Part shown: positions 27,930 to 35,485 of the stretch, piece by piece | How positions within the stretch are numbered: position 1 is the stretch's first letter | How the letters are laid out: the number at the start of each line of letters is the position of its first letter | Assembly: GCA_028287235.1 (NCBI GenBank) | Contig: JAQBQB010000008.1 | Span: forward strand, 62,001 to 126,000 | Reading direction: 5' to 3' | DNA: 64,000 nucleotides | Source: Gemmatimonadota bacterium | GTDB taxonomy: Bacteria > Gemmatimonadota > Gemmatimonadetes > Gemmatimonadales > Gemmatimonadaceae | Position numbers and translations under genes: made by a program | The notes under the pieces: model-generated | Told to the model about the DNA's origin: nothing | The model's database searches: none | Seen by the model: only the letters and a program-made list of their open reading frames with translations

Positions 27930-28364
27930 TCACAACTCCATCTGATACCGAACGAACCCTCGGTTCTCCGCGACCTTGTCGTACAACCGTCGCGCCACGG
28001 CATTCGACTCGTGGGTCATCCAGTAGACACGACTACACTCTCGCCCCCGAGCCCAGTCTGCGACGGCGGCGATCAGTGCCCGGCCAACGCCCTGGCCGCG
28101 AACGTCGGCCGCGGTGAAAAGATCTTGCAGATAACACACGTCCGCCGCGGAAGTGTTGGCGTGCACGAGGAAGTGGGTGATCCCGACCAGCCGGCCGTCG
28201 AGCTTCGCACCCAGCGCGTGCATGCGGGAGTCGGTCTGGAATTCTACCCATGCGCGCTCGTACAGCGCGTGCGGCAGGTCGCGCTCGTAGAAGTCCATGT
28301 ATGCGCGGAAGAGCACTTCCCAGTCGGCGCGATCGGCGGGGGCGAGCTTGTCGATTGTCAGCAT
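27930..28364 (-). CDS. GNAT-family N-acetyltransferase
   Basis: A 144-residue acetyltransferase. The acetyl-CoA binding motif is DVRGQGVGRALIAAV at about residues 85-99, and the C-terminal strand YWMTHESNAVARRLYDKVAE is typical. No signal peptide. The acceptor substrate is not predictable. It is convergent with the phosphatase and appears monocistronic. Confidence 0.9.
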   Translation of the reverse strand: MLTIDKLAPADRADWEVLFRAYMDFYERDLPHALYERAWVEFQTDSRMHALGAKLDGRLVGITHFLVHANTSAADVCYLQDLFTAADVRGQGVGRALIAAVADWARGRECSRVYWMTHESNAVARRLYDKVAENRGFVRYQMEL

Positions 28365-28431
28365 GTGCCGAAGCTATCGGCACACGGCGCATGCAGTAGA
28401 GCCAGAACGCCCCCGACCGACAGGACCAGAC

Positions 28432-31086
28432 TCAATCGGCGCGCAGCGCCGTCACCGGATCGATCGCCAACGCGCGCCGCGCCGGCATCCAGCTCGCGAG
28501 CAGCGCCGTGCCGATCAGCACACCGATCACCTCGACGAACGTGCTCACGTCGCCCGGCGCGATGCCGAACAGCACCGCCTGCATCTGGCGCGTGAGCACG
28601 CTCGCGGCCAGCGTTCCGACGATCACACCGCCGATCGTCAACGCCATGCCATGCCCCATGACGAGCTTCAGCACGGCGCTCCGCGGTGCACCGAGCGCGG
28701 TGCGCACGCCGATCTCCTGTCGCCGCTGCGCGACCGCGAAGGCCAGCAGGCCGTAGATCCCGAGCGCGCCGAGCAACAGGCCGATGAACCCGAAGATCCC
28801 GAGCAGCCACGCGAGGAGCCTCGGCCGCGCCACTGCGCCGCCGAGCATCTGCTCGAGCGTCGTCACCTCGGCGATGGGCTGATTGCGGTCGACCGACCAG
28901 ATCGCATTGCGTACGGTACCGGCGATCCGCATTGGGTCGCCCGTCGTCCGTACGACAATGCTCATTCCACTTCGCGTATTCTGCATCGCCGACACGTAGA
29001 CCGCCGGCTCGACGGCCTCCGTCAGCCCGCGCTGCCGAATGTCCCCGACCACGCCGACGATCTGGACCGCCGTGCTGCCGAGGTGCAGCACCTTGCCCAC
29101 GGGGTTCTCGCCCGGCCAGAAGCGCTTCGCCGCCGTCTCGTTCACGAGGAACACCGCCGGCGCGTCGAGACGATCGGACGGCGCGAACTCGCGTCCGCTC
29201 CGTACCGGGATGCCCATCGCCTTGAAGAAGTCGGGACTCGCGTGGTGGAGCTGCACCGGCGCGCTGTCGTTCGGACGTGCGGCAGGAAGAGCCAGCTGCT
29301 CGGCGGTGCGCATCTCACCGTTGCCGCGCGTAGGTAGGTCGTGCACCGCGCCGACGACGATCACGCCGGGCACCTGGCGAATCGCCTGGAGCACGCCTTC
29401 GTAGTAGTCCACGCGCCGCTCGGTGGTTGCGTACGTCTTCGGAATGTTCATGCGCACGACGAGCGCACTCGACGTCTGGAAGCCGGGGTTCACCGCGAGC
29501 AGCCGCGCGAAGCTCTTCGTGGCGAGACTCGCCCCGGCCGCGAGCACGACCGCGAGCGCGACTTCGACGACGACGAGCGCGCTACGCATCCGCCGTCCGG
29601 TTCCGCCAACCGATCCACGCGTGCCGGCGCGGAGGCTGCGCTCTAGCGCCGGCCCCGCGGCACGGGCCGCCGGCATCGCGCCGAAGAACACACCGGCGAA
29701 GACCGACACGAGGAAGGTGAACGCCAGCACCACGCCGTCGACGTGCAGGGCCCCCGCTCCCGGCAGCTCCGCGCCGCCTCGCGCGACGAGCGCGCGTACG
29801 GCGAGGTATCCGAGCGCCGCGCCGAGCACGCCGCCGATGAGCGCGAGCGTGAGACTCTCGGTGAGCAGTTGCCGAACGATTCGCGATCGACCGGCGCCGA
29901 GCGCCGCTCGCACCGCGAGCTCGCGTTGGCGCGTGCTCGCGCGGGCGAGCAGCAGGCTCGCGATGTTCACGCAGGTGATGAGGAGCACCATCGCCACGGC
30001 GGCGACGAGCACGAGCAGCGGACGTTCGACGTCGCCCACGATCGACTCGCGAATCGTGCGCACCGTCGCGTTGTCCCAACCCGGGTTGTCGGGATAGCTC
30101 CGCGACAGGCGCGCCGTGATGCCGGCGATCTCGGTGCGGAACTGTTCCGGCGTGACGCCGGGCTCGAGGCGCGCGATGGCCGAGATGAAATGCAGCGGTC
30201 GCGCGCGTCCGATGGCGTCGGGGCCGAAGTAGGAGAGAGGAAGCCAGACGTCGAGCGTCTGCGCCGCCGGATAGGTGAACTCCGGCCGCATGACGCCCAC
30301 GACCGTGAAGGGATCGCCGTTCAACGTGATCGTCTTGCCGACGATGGTGGGCTCGCCGCCGAACCGTCGTTGCCACAAGCCGTATCCGAGCACGACCGAT
30401 CGATTGTGGCCAACCTCGTACTCATCGGCCGCGAGCACGCGACCTGCTGCCGTGCGCGGACGCAGCGTCTCGAAGAAGCCTGGCGTCACGAGCGCCGCCG
30501 ACAGCCGCTCGGGTGATCCGTCGCCGGTGAGGTCGATGCCGGTCTGGCCGTCGGCAAAGAAGAATCCGCCGATCACTTCGGCGAGCTTGCTTGCGGCGCG
30601 CACGTCGATGAGATCCGGCTCGGAGAACGTGCCCTCCTCGATGCCGGCGGATGAATTCGTGTCCCAGACGCGCACGATGCGATCGGCGGTCGCGAAGGGA
30701 AGAGGCTCGAGGAGCACGGCGCGCACCACGCTGAAGATCGCGGTGTTCGCGCCGATGCCGATCGCCAGCGTCGCGAGCGCGATGAGCGTGAAACCCGGCG
30801 TGGTGCGGAGGCCCCGGAAGGCGTAGCGCAGGTCCTGTTTGATCTCGTCGACGATGGTCATGCGGTGTTTCTCCCGTTCGCGCCGCAGATCTTCCGCGCG
30901 GCAGTAGTCTCTCGTGTGCTCGACGTTTCCAAATCGGCGGCGCGCTTCGGCGTCTGCGTCGGCGGCGGGCCACCCTTCGTCGCGCAACCGGGCGGCGACC
31001 GTGGCGAGGTGGAACTCGAGCTCCTCGTCCACCTCGGCGGCGATGCTCGTTCGCGAACGAAACGGAAAGCGAAACGCTTTCGGCAT
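28432..31086 (-). CDS. ADOP-type ABC transporter permease
   Basis: An 884-residue membrane permease of the same type as the one at 278. The prefix domain (EVDEELEFHLATVAARLRDEG) covers about 15-75; the first transmembrane helix is ALATLAIGIGANTAIF, the first FtsX region includes INIASLLLAR-like NIASLLLARASTRQRELA, and the last is RRQEIGVRTALGAPRSAVLK ending DPVTALRAD. The open frame extends to 31551, but the start at 31086 follows the padR stop by 8 bases, giving a padR-ADOP operon. Substrate unknown; export of a macrolide-like or peptide compound is the family's usual guess. Confidence 0.93.
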   Translation of the reverse strand: MPKAFRFPFRSRTSIAAEVDEELEFHLATVAARLRDEGWPAADADAEARRRFGNVEHTRDYCRAEDLRREREKHRMTIVDEIKQDLRYAFRGLRTTPGFTLIALATLAIGIGANTAIFSVVRAVLLEPLPFATADRIVRVWDTNSSAGIEEGTFSEPDLIDVRAASKLAEVIGGFFFADGQTGIDLTGDGSPERLSAALVTPGFFETLRPRTAAGRVLAADEYEVGHNRSVVLGYGLWQRRFGGEPTIVGKTITLNGDPFTVVGVMRPEFTYPAAQTLDVWLPLSYFGPDAIGRARPLHFISAIARLEPGVTPEQFRTEIAGITARLSRSYPDNPGWDNATVRTIRESIVGDVERPLLVLVAAVAMVLLITCVNIASLLLARASTRQRELAVRAALGAGRSRIVRQLLTESLTLALIGGVLGAALGYLAVRALVARGGAELPGAGALHVDGVVLAFTFLVSVFAGVFFGAMPAARAAGPALERSLRAGTRGSVGGTGRRMRSALVVVEVALAVVLAAGASLATKSFARLLAVNPGFQTSSALVVRMNIPKTYATTERRVDYYEGVLQAIRQVPGVIVVGAVHDLPTRGNGEMRTAEQLALPAARPNDSAPVQLHHASPDFFKAMGIPVRSGREFAPSDRLDAPAVFLVNETAAKRFWPGENPVGKVLHLGSTAVQIVGVVGDIRQRGLTEAVEPAVYVSAMQNTRSGMSIVVRTTGDPMRIAGTVRNAIWSVDRNQPIAEVTTLEQMLGGAVARPRLLAWLLGIFGFIGLLLGALGIYGLLAFAVAQRRQEIGVRTALGAPRSAVLKLVMGHGMALTIGGVIVGTLAASVLTRQMQAVLFGIAPGDVSTFVEVIGVLIGTALLASWMPARRALAIDPVTALRAD

Positions 31087-31094
31087 GGCGTCGG

Positions 31095-31427
31095 CTACGC
31101 CGGCTCGAGCACTCGGAAGAGTGCGGAGACGTAGCGGCGCAGCTCGACGAGCTCGGTGCGGAGCTGTTTGCGTCCTTCGGACGTGATCGAGTAGAAACGC
31201 GCGCGCCGGTTGGTGTGCGAGATGCCCCATTCGGATTCGACGAACCCCTTTCGCTCGAGGCGGTGGAGCGCCTGATAGAGCGCGGCGTCTTCGACGGCGA
31301 GATCGCCGTCGCTGCGCTCGCGAATGAGCTCGGCGATGCCGTAGCCGTGCAGCGTTTTCCAGGACAGGGTCTTGAGGATCAGGACGTCGACCGTTCCCTG
31401 GACGAGTCCGAGCGTTTCGCGGGCCAT
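31095..31427 (-). CDS. PadR-family transcriptional regulator
   Basis: A full-length 110-residue PadR protein: LGLVQGTVDVLILKTLSW, HGYGIAELIRERS, AALYQALHRLERKGFV and RRARFYSITSEGRKQL are the winged-helix landmarks, with a short C-terminal helix. It is the first gene of an operon with the ADOP permease. The start at 31427 has GAGG 6 bases upstream, and that Shine-Dalgarno overlaps one of two palindromes at 31435-31462, which I infer are its own operators. Confidence 0.93.
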   Translation of the reverse strand: MARETLGLVQGTVDVLILKTLSWKTLHGYGIAELIRERSDGDLAVEDAALYQALHRLERKGFVESEWGISHTNRRARFYSITSEGRKQLRTELVELRRYVSALFRVLEPA

Positions 31428-31434
31428 CGCTTAC

Positions 31435-31462
31435 CTCACCGTGTGAGCACTCACCATGTGAG
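31435..31462. promoter_or_regulatory. tandem palindromic operator upstream of padR
   Basis: CTCACCGTGTGAG (31435-31447) and CTCACCATGTGAG (31450-31462) are two palindromes (5-base arms CTCAC/GTGAG, 3-base centre) with a 15-base period. A further half-site GTGTGAG is at 31470-31476, next to a TATA-like sequence that could be the minus-strand -10 box. The first palindrome overlaps the padR ribosome-binding site. Autoregulation by PadR is inferred; the same region also precedes the divergent EmrB-type gene. Confidence 0.75.
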
Positions 31463-31581
31463 GCGTATAGTGTGAGTCGATCCGGGCGATCGCAAGTGGG
31501 GTGGGACGACCGGGCCCCGGCGCGGTGGCGCGGGGGGCTGCCACCGGTCAATAGCTTTCAGCCATGATGAGGCATCGATAA

Positions 31582-33186
31582 ATGGCAACTGAAGCAGTGG
31601 AAACCGCGCCGCCGCGCGGCCATGTCACGGAGCTGGTGGAGTACCGCTGGCTGATCCTGTTGGGGCTGATCACGGCCGCGGTGATGGAAGTGCTCGACAC
31701 CACGATCGTCAACGTCGCGTTGCCCCAGATGGCCGGCAACCTCGGCGCGACCTTCCAGGAGATCAGCTGGGTCAGCACCGGCTACATCCTGTCGAACGTC
31801 GTCGTGCTGCCGATGACGGCGTACTTGACGTCGGTATTCGGACGAAAGAACTATCTCGTCGGCTCCATCGTGCTGTTCATCGTCGCGTCGTTTCTCTGCG
31901 GCACGTCGACGAGCCTGGGTGAGCTGGTGCTCTGGCGCATCGTGCAGGGCGCCGGCGGCGCGGCGTTGCTGTCCACCGCGCAGGCGACGCTTCGCCAGAT
32001 CTTTCCGCGCGAAGAGCAGGGGATGGTGCAGGCGATCTTCATTCTGGGCATCATCGTCGCGCCCACGCTCGGGCCCACGCTCGGCGGATGGATCACCGAC
32101 CGGTACACCTGGAACTGGTGCTTCTTCATCAACGTGCCGATCGGCATCGCGGCGGCATTTCTCGTCGCCACGTTTCTGCACGATCCGCCCGGAATGCGCC
32201 GGAAGATTCCCGCCGATTGGTTCGGCATCGGCCTGTTGATCGTCGGACTCGGCTCGTTGCAGTACGTTCTGGAAGAAGGGCGCGAAAAGGATTGGTTCTC
32301 GAGCGCGATGATCGTGCGGCTCACGATCCTCTCCATCGTGTCGCTCGCCACGATGTTCTGGTGGGAGCTGTCGTCGCGCAACGATCATCCGGTCGTGAAC
32401 TTCCGCGTGTTGAAGAATCGCCAGCTGGCCGGATCGATCTTTCTTTTCGTGGCGCTGGGGTTCGGGCTGTACGGGGGCATCTTCATCTTCCCGCTGTTCA
32501 CGCAGAACCTGCTCGGGTTTTCGGCGACGCAGACCGGTTTGACGTTGATGCCCGGCGGTCTCGCGACGGCGATCACCGCGGTGATCTGCGGACGGCTCCT
32601 CAACGGCGCGAAGCCGCTCGTCGACGCGCGCGTGCTCATCTATATCGGCATCACGCTGTTCGTGGTCTCGATGTGGAAGCTCGGGCACCTCACGACGTTC
32701 GCGGGCGAGGCGGACGCGCGCTATGCGCTGATCATTCGCGGCGTGGCGCTGGGGTGTCTCTTCACGCCGATCAATCAGGTGGCGTACAGCAATCTCGATC
32801 CGCGCGTTGCGCAGCAGGCGTCGGGGCTGATCAACCTCTCGCGCCAACTCGGCGGGTCATTCGGCATTGCGGTGCTCGCGAGCTACCTCGACAGCCGCGC
32901 CGCGTTGCACCGTACCGAGCTGGTAACGAATCTGTACTCGACGAATCCGCTCTACGTCGAGCGCCAGCATGCCGCCGCGGCGTCGCTGATCGCGCATGGC
33001 TACGCGCCCACCGTCGCGCAGCAGGCATCGATGAAGCTGCTGGACCTCACCGTGACGAAGCAGGCGATGATGCTCAGCTACAACGACGCGTGGATGGTGA
33101 TCCTCATCAGCTTCGTGCTCGTGGCGCCGGCGGTGCTCATTCTCAAGAAGCCGAAAGCGCAAAGCGCGGCGGTCGACGCGCACTGA
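31582..33186 (+). CDS. DHA2-family MFS efflux transporter (EmrB/QacA-like)
   Basis: A 534-residue membrane protein with about 14 transmembrane helices. VMEVLDTTIVNVALPQM is the D1 motif of DHA2 drug:proton antiporters, GFGRKNYL-like SVFGRKNYLVGS the loop 2-3 motif, and GAGGAALLSTAQATLRQIFP and GPTLGGWITDRYTWNWCFFIN the antiporter motif C and following segment. It likely exports hydrophobic compounds. It usually works with an EmrA-type adaptor; none is adjacent. It is divergent from padR and may share its operators. Confidence 0.92.
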   Translation: MATEAVETAPPRGHVTELVEYRWLILLGLITAAVMEVLDTTIVNVALPQMAGNLGATFQEISWVSTGYILSNVVVLPMTAYLTSVFGRKNYLVGSIVLFIVASFLCGTSTSLGELVLWRIVQGAGGAALLSTAQATLRQIFPREEQGMVQAIFILGIIVAPTLGPTLGGWITDRYTWNWCFFINVPIGIAAAFLVATFLHDPPGMRRKIPADWFGIGLLIVGLGSLQYVLEEGREKDWFSSAMIVRLTILSIVSLATMFWWELSSRNDHPVVNFRVLKNRQLAGSIFLFVALGFGLYGGIFIFPLFTQNLLGFSATQTGLTLMPGGLATAITAVICGRLLNGAKPLVDARVLIYIGITLFVVSMWKLGHLTTFAGEADARYALIIRGVALGCLFTPINQVAYSNLDPRVAQQASGLINLSRQLGGSFGIAVLASYLDSRAALHRTELVTNLYSTNPLYVERQHAAAASLIAHGYAPTVAQQASMKLLDLTVTKQAMMLSYNDAWMVILISFVLVAPAVLILKKPKAQSAAVDAH

Positions 33187-33214
33187 TCGCGTCGGTCCGT
33201 TATCGACATCGCTC

Positions 33215-33243
33215 TTGACGAACCGCCGCCGAACACACACAAT
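33215..33243 (+). promoter_or_regulatory. sigma70-like promoter candidate
   Basis: TTGACG (33215-33220) and CACAAT (33238-33243) are spaced by 17 bases, the optimal spacing for a housekeeping promoter. Transcription would begin near 33250, in front of the structured leader and intrinsic terminator. This is a sequence match only. Confidence 0.45.
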
Positions 33244-33249
33244 GCGTAC

Positions 33250-33391
33250 AATGCTCAGCTCAATGTTGTGTCATCTGAAGCAACTCAATCCGGCGGCTCC
33301 CCGAGGAGGCGGCGCGCGATTGTCTGCATGGTGACACGCAGCACAACCAGTTAGCAACGCGGCCCCTCCCACACGAGGGGCCGTTTTTTTT
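33250..33391 (+). ncRNA. candidate terminated leader or small RNA before the ROK gene
   Basis: From the predicted promoter at 33215 to the U-run at 33391 lies about 140 bases with no credible gene. It contains a hairpin at 33319-33346 (TTGTCTGC pairing with GCAG-C-ACAA, one bulge) followed by a classical intrinsic terminator. The RNA could be a free small RNA, the 3' end of the efflux-pump transcript, or an attenuator leader for the ROK gene, whose Shine-Dalgarno begins 9 bases after the U-run. No known riboswitch was recognised. Confidence 0.4.
33360..33391 (+). terminator. intrinsic terminator with U8 tail
   Basis: CGGCCCCTC (33360-33368) and GAGGGGCCG (33375-33383) pair perfectly around a 6-base loop, followed by eight T at 33384-33391. 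It is the clearest Rho-independent terminator in the window. It lies only 18 bases before the ROK start codon, where it would block read-through from the upstream efflux gene or act as an attenuator. Confidence 0.88.
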
Positions 33392-33409
33392 CTGTGACAG
33401 GGAGCCCGG

Positions 33410-34627
33410 ATGCGCAAGCTCAACACCCGCAATTACCGTCTCGCCACGCGCTCGACACCGCGCGAGGTGAACCGGCAGATCGTGCTGAACCTCATTCGCG
33501 AGCATCAACCGATCTCGCGCGCCGAGCTTTCGCGGCGAATGAACGTGCGGCGCGCGGCGCTCACTGACATCGTGCGCGAGCTGATCGCCAGCGGCGCGGT
33601 GAGCGAGAGCGCGCCCTCCGCCGCCGTGCGAGGGCGAAGACCGCGCCTGCTCGGCGTGCGCACGAGCGGGCGGCTCGTCGTCGCCGTCGACATTCGGCCG
33701 GGGCGTACGTCGCTGGCGCTGGCGGACTTCAGCGGAAGCATCGTGTCGCGCGCCGCGTTCGACACACCCGCGTCGCCGGAGGAGCTGGTCGAGGAGGTGG
33801 CGGTGGGCGTCGGCAGGCTGTTGCACGAGCACACCGGCGGCGTCGACAGCGAGGGGATCTGTCACGGCGTCGGCTTGGTGGTGCCGGGAATGGTCGACCG
33901 CCGCACGGGCAAAGTGTTGTACGCGCCGCGGCTCGGATGGCGAAATGCCGACCTACGCGATCCGCTTCAGGAGCGGCTCGGCCTGCCTGTCCACGTCGAG
34001 AGCGCGCCGATCGCCTGCGCGCTCGCGCGGCTCTGGTCGTTCGCCGGCGAGACGCGCGGCGTCAACAACTTCGCGTACGTGAGTGTCTCCGACGGCGTGG
34101 GCGTCGGCATCGTGGTGCGCGGCGACGTGTTGCGCGGGGAGGATCACACCGCGGGAGAGATCGGCCACGTCTCGCTCGATCCGAATGGCCCGGTGTGCGC
34201 GTGCGGAAGACGCGGCTGCTGGGAGGCATTCGCGTGCAGCGCGGCGACGATCGCGCGGTACGTCGAGGAGGCGGGCGGCTCGCGCACGAATCGAGCGGTG
34301 ATCTCCGTGGAGGAGATCATTCGGCGTGCGCAGCGGGGCGAGAAGGCGGCAATCGACACGCTCACGGAGACGGGCAGGCAGATCGGGCGCGGACTCGGCG
34401 CGGTGGTGAGCGCGTTCAACCCCAAGCGCGTGTACGTCGGCGGTGAAGTGACCGCGGCGTGGGAGCTCTTGGAGAAACCGATGCGCGAGGCGCTCATCGA
34501 GGGCACGCTCACCGATGCGGCGCACGCGACGCCCGTGTATCCCGACGCGAATCCGGCGGAGTACCGCCTCCTCGGCGCCGTGACCCTTGTCGCGGCCCCC
34601 AGCTTCGCCCTGCCCCGAGTGGGGTAG
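33410..34627 (+). CDS. ROK-family transcriptional regulator (NagC/XylR-like)
   Basis: A 405-residue regulator. Residues about 18-65 are a winged helix-turn-helix (NRQIVLNLIREHQPISRAEL), followed by a ROK sugar-kinase-type domain: VVAVDIRPGRTSLALADFSG, GLVVPGMVDRRTG, HTAGEIGHVSLDPNG and the zinc motif CACGRRGCWEAF. Such proteins repress sugar uptake genes and release DNA when a sugar or sugar phosphate binds. GGAG at 33401-33404, 5 bases before ATG, fixes the start. An intrinsic terminator just upstream suggests its own promoter lies in the leader or that it is attenuated. Confidence 0.92.
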   Translation: MRKLNTRNYRLATRSTPREVNRQIVLNLIREHQPISRAELSRRMNVRRAALTDIVRELIASGAVSESAPSAAVRGRRPRLLGVRTSGRLVVAVDIRPGRTSLALADFSGSIVSRAAFDTPASPEELVEEVAVGVGRLLHEHTGGVDSEGICHGVGLVVPGMVDRRTGKVLYAPRLGWRNADLRDPLQERLGLPVHVESAPIACALARLWSFAGETRGVNNFAYVSVSDGVGVGIVVRGDVLRGEDHTAGEIGHVSLDPNGPVCACGRRGCWEAFACSAATIARYVEEAGGSRTNRAVISVEEIIRRAQRGEKAAIDTLTETGRQIGRGLGAVVSAFNPKRVYVGGEVTAAWELLEKPMREALIEGTLTDAAHATPVYPDANPAEYRLLGAVTLVAAPSFALPRVG

Positions 34628-34628
34628 C

Positions 34629-34649
34629 GTTTCGCAAGAATTGCGAAAC
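34629..34649. promoter_or_regulatory. perfect dyad after ROK stop codon
   Basis: Two 9-base arms, GTTTCGCAA and TTGCGAAAC, flank a 3-base centre and begin 2 bases after the ROK stop. The tight symmetry and lack of U-run favour a protein-binding site over a terminator. It sits upstream of the serB-like gene and could be a ROK operator; this is inference. Confidence 0.5.
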
Positions 34650-34731
34650 CGGCACGCCTTGCGTGTCATTCGGTCATTTGTAGACCAAAGATACAAACTT
34701 CGAGCGTCTTGTACTGCGCGGTGCGCGCAAA

Positions 34732-34745
34732 GTATTGTGCAATAC
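34732..34745. promoter_or_regulatory. dyad GTATTG-TG-CAATAC upstream of serB-like gene
   Basis: A 14-base sequence with perfect 6-base arms and a TG centre lies 42-55 bases upstream of the serB-like start codon, in the usual promoter zone. It may be an operator for the serB-aminotransferase pair. No regulator is assigned. Confidence 0.4.
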
Positions 34746-34786
34746 CGGGACATCGTCACGCCCGGTCGGCCCGCAATCCAACGTCC

Positions 34787-35485
34787 ATGCCAAGCCTCAG
34801 CCTCACGCGCAACGCGGCCCCCGCGTTCGCCACCGTAGTGCTCGACGTCGACTCGACCGTCACGGGCATCGAGGGCATCGATTGGCTCGCGGAGCGCCGT
34901 GGACAGACCGTCGCGCGCCGCGTGGCGACGCTCACCGACGAGGCGATGCGCGGCGCAATTCCTCTCGAGCAGGTGTATCGCACGCGGCTCGCGTACATCC
35001 GCCCGCGGCACGAAGATCTGGCCGCGCTGTCGCGCGCGTACGTCGACGCGATCGCGCCCGACTGCGTCGAGACGGTGAAGCGGCTTCGCCACGCCGGCGT
35101 TCAGGTGCTGCTCGTGAGCGGCGGCATTCGCAACGCGATGCTCCGGCTCGCGCTGCATCTCGACCTCGACCTGGGCGACGTGCACGCCGTCGACGTCCGC
35201 TTCGACGCCATGGGCGCGTATGTCGGCTTCGACGAGAAGTCGCCGCTCAGCACCTCCGCGGGGAAGGGCGTCGTCGTCTCCAGTCTATCGGTCGCGCGAC
35301 CGGTGTTGATGGTCGGCGACGGCGTGACCGACCTCGCCGCGCGCGCTTCCGTCGACAGCTTTGCCGCCTACACCGGCTTCGTGCATCGCGAGTCCGTGGT
35401 GCGAGAGGCCGACCTCGTTTTGCATTCATTCCCCGAGCTCGCCGATCACGTGCTCGGACCACACTCATCCGCCGAGAGCCCATGA
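34787..35485 (+). CDS. serB: phosphoserine phosphatase-like HAD hydrolase
   Basis: A 232-residue cytosolic HAD-superfamily phosphatase. The nucleophile motif reads VVLDVDSTVTGIEG (DxDST as in SerB), motif II is LLVSGGIRNAM and motif IV VGDGVTDLAARASVD. SerB removes phosphate from L-phosphoserine, the last step of serine synthesis. The stop overlaps the next start (ATGA), so it is coupled to an aminotransferase, which agrees with a role in amino-acid metabolism. Other small phosphatases share this pattern, so the substrate is probable rather than certain. The open frame extends upstream to 34709. Confidence 0.8.
   Translation: MPSLSLTRNAAPAFATVVLDVDSTVTGIEGIDWLAERRGQTVARRVATLTDEAMRGAIPLEQVYRTRLAYIRPRHEDLAALSRAYVDAIAPDCVETVKRLRHAGVQVLLVSGGIRNAMLRLALHLDLDLGDVHAVDVRFDAMGAYVGFDEKSPLSTSAGKGVVVSSLSVARPVLMVGDGVTDLAARASVDSFAAYTGFVHRESVVREADLVLHSFPELADHVLGPHSSAESP

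Noticed and set aside
33263-33334. A 23-codon frame (MLCHLKQLNPAAPRGGG and on) in the ROK leader as an attenuation peptide
   Set aside because: No Shine-Dalgarno site and no run of regulatory codons; it is probably chance within a structured leader.
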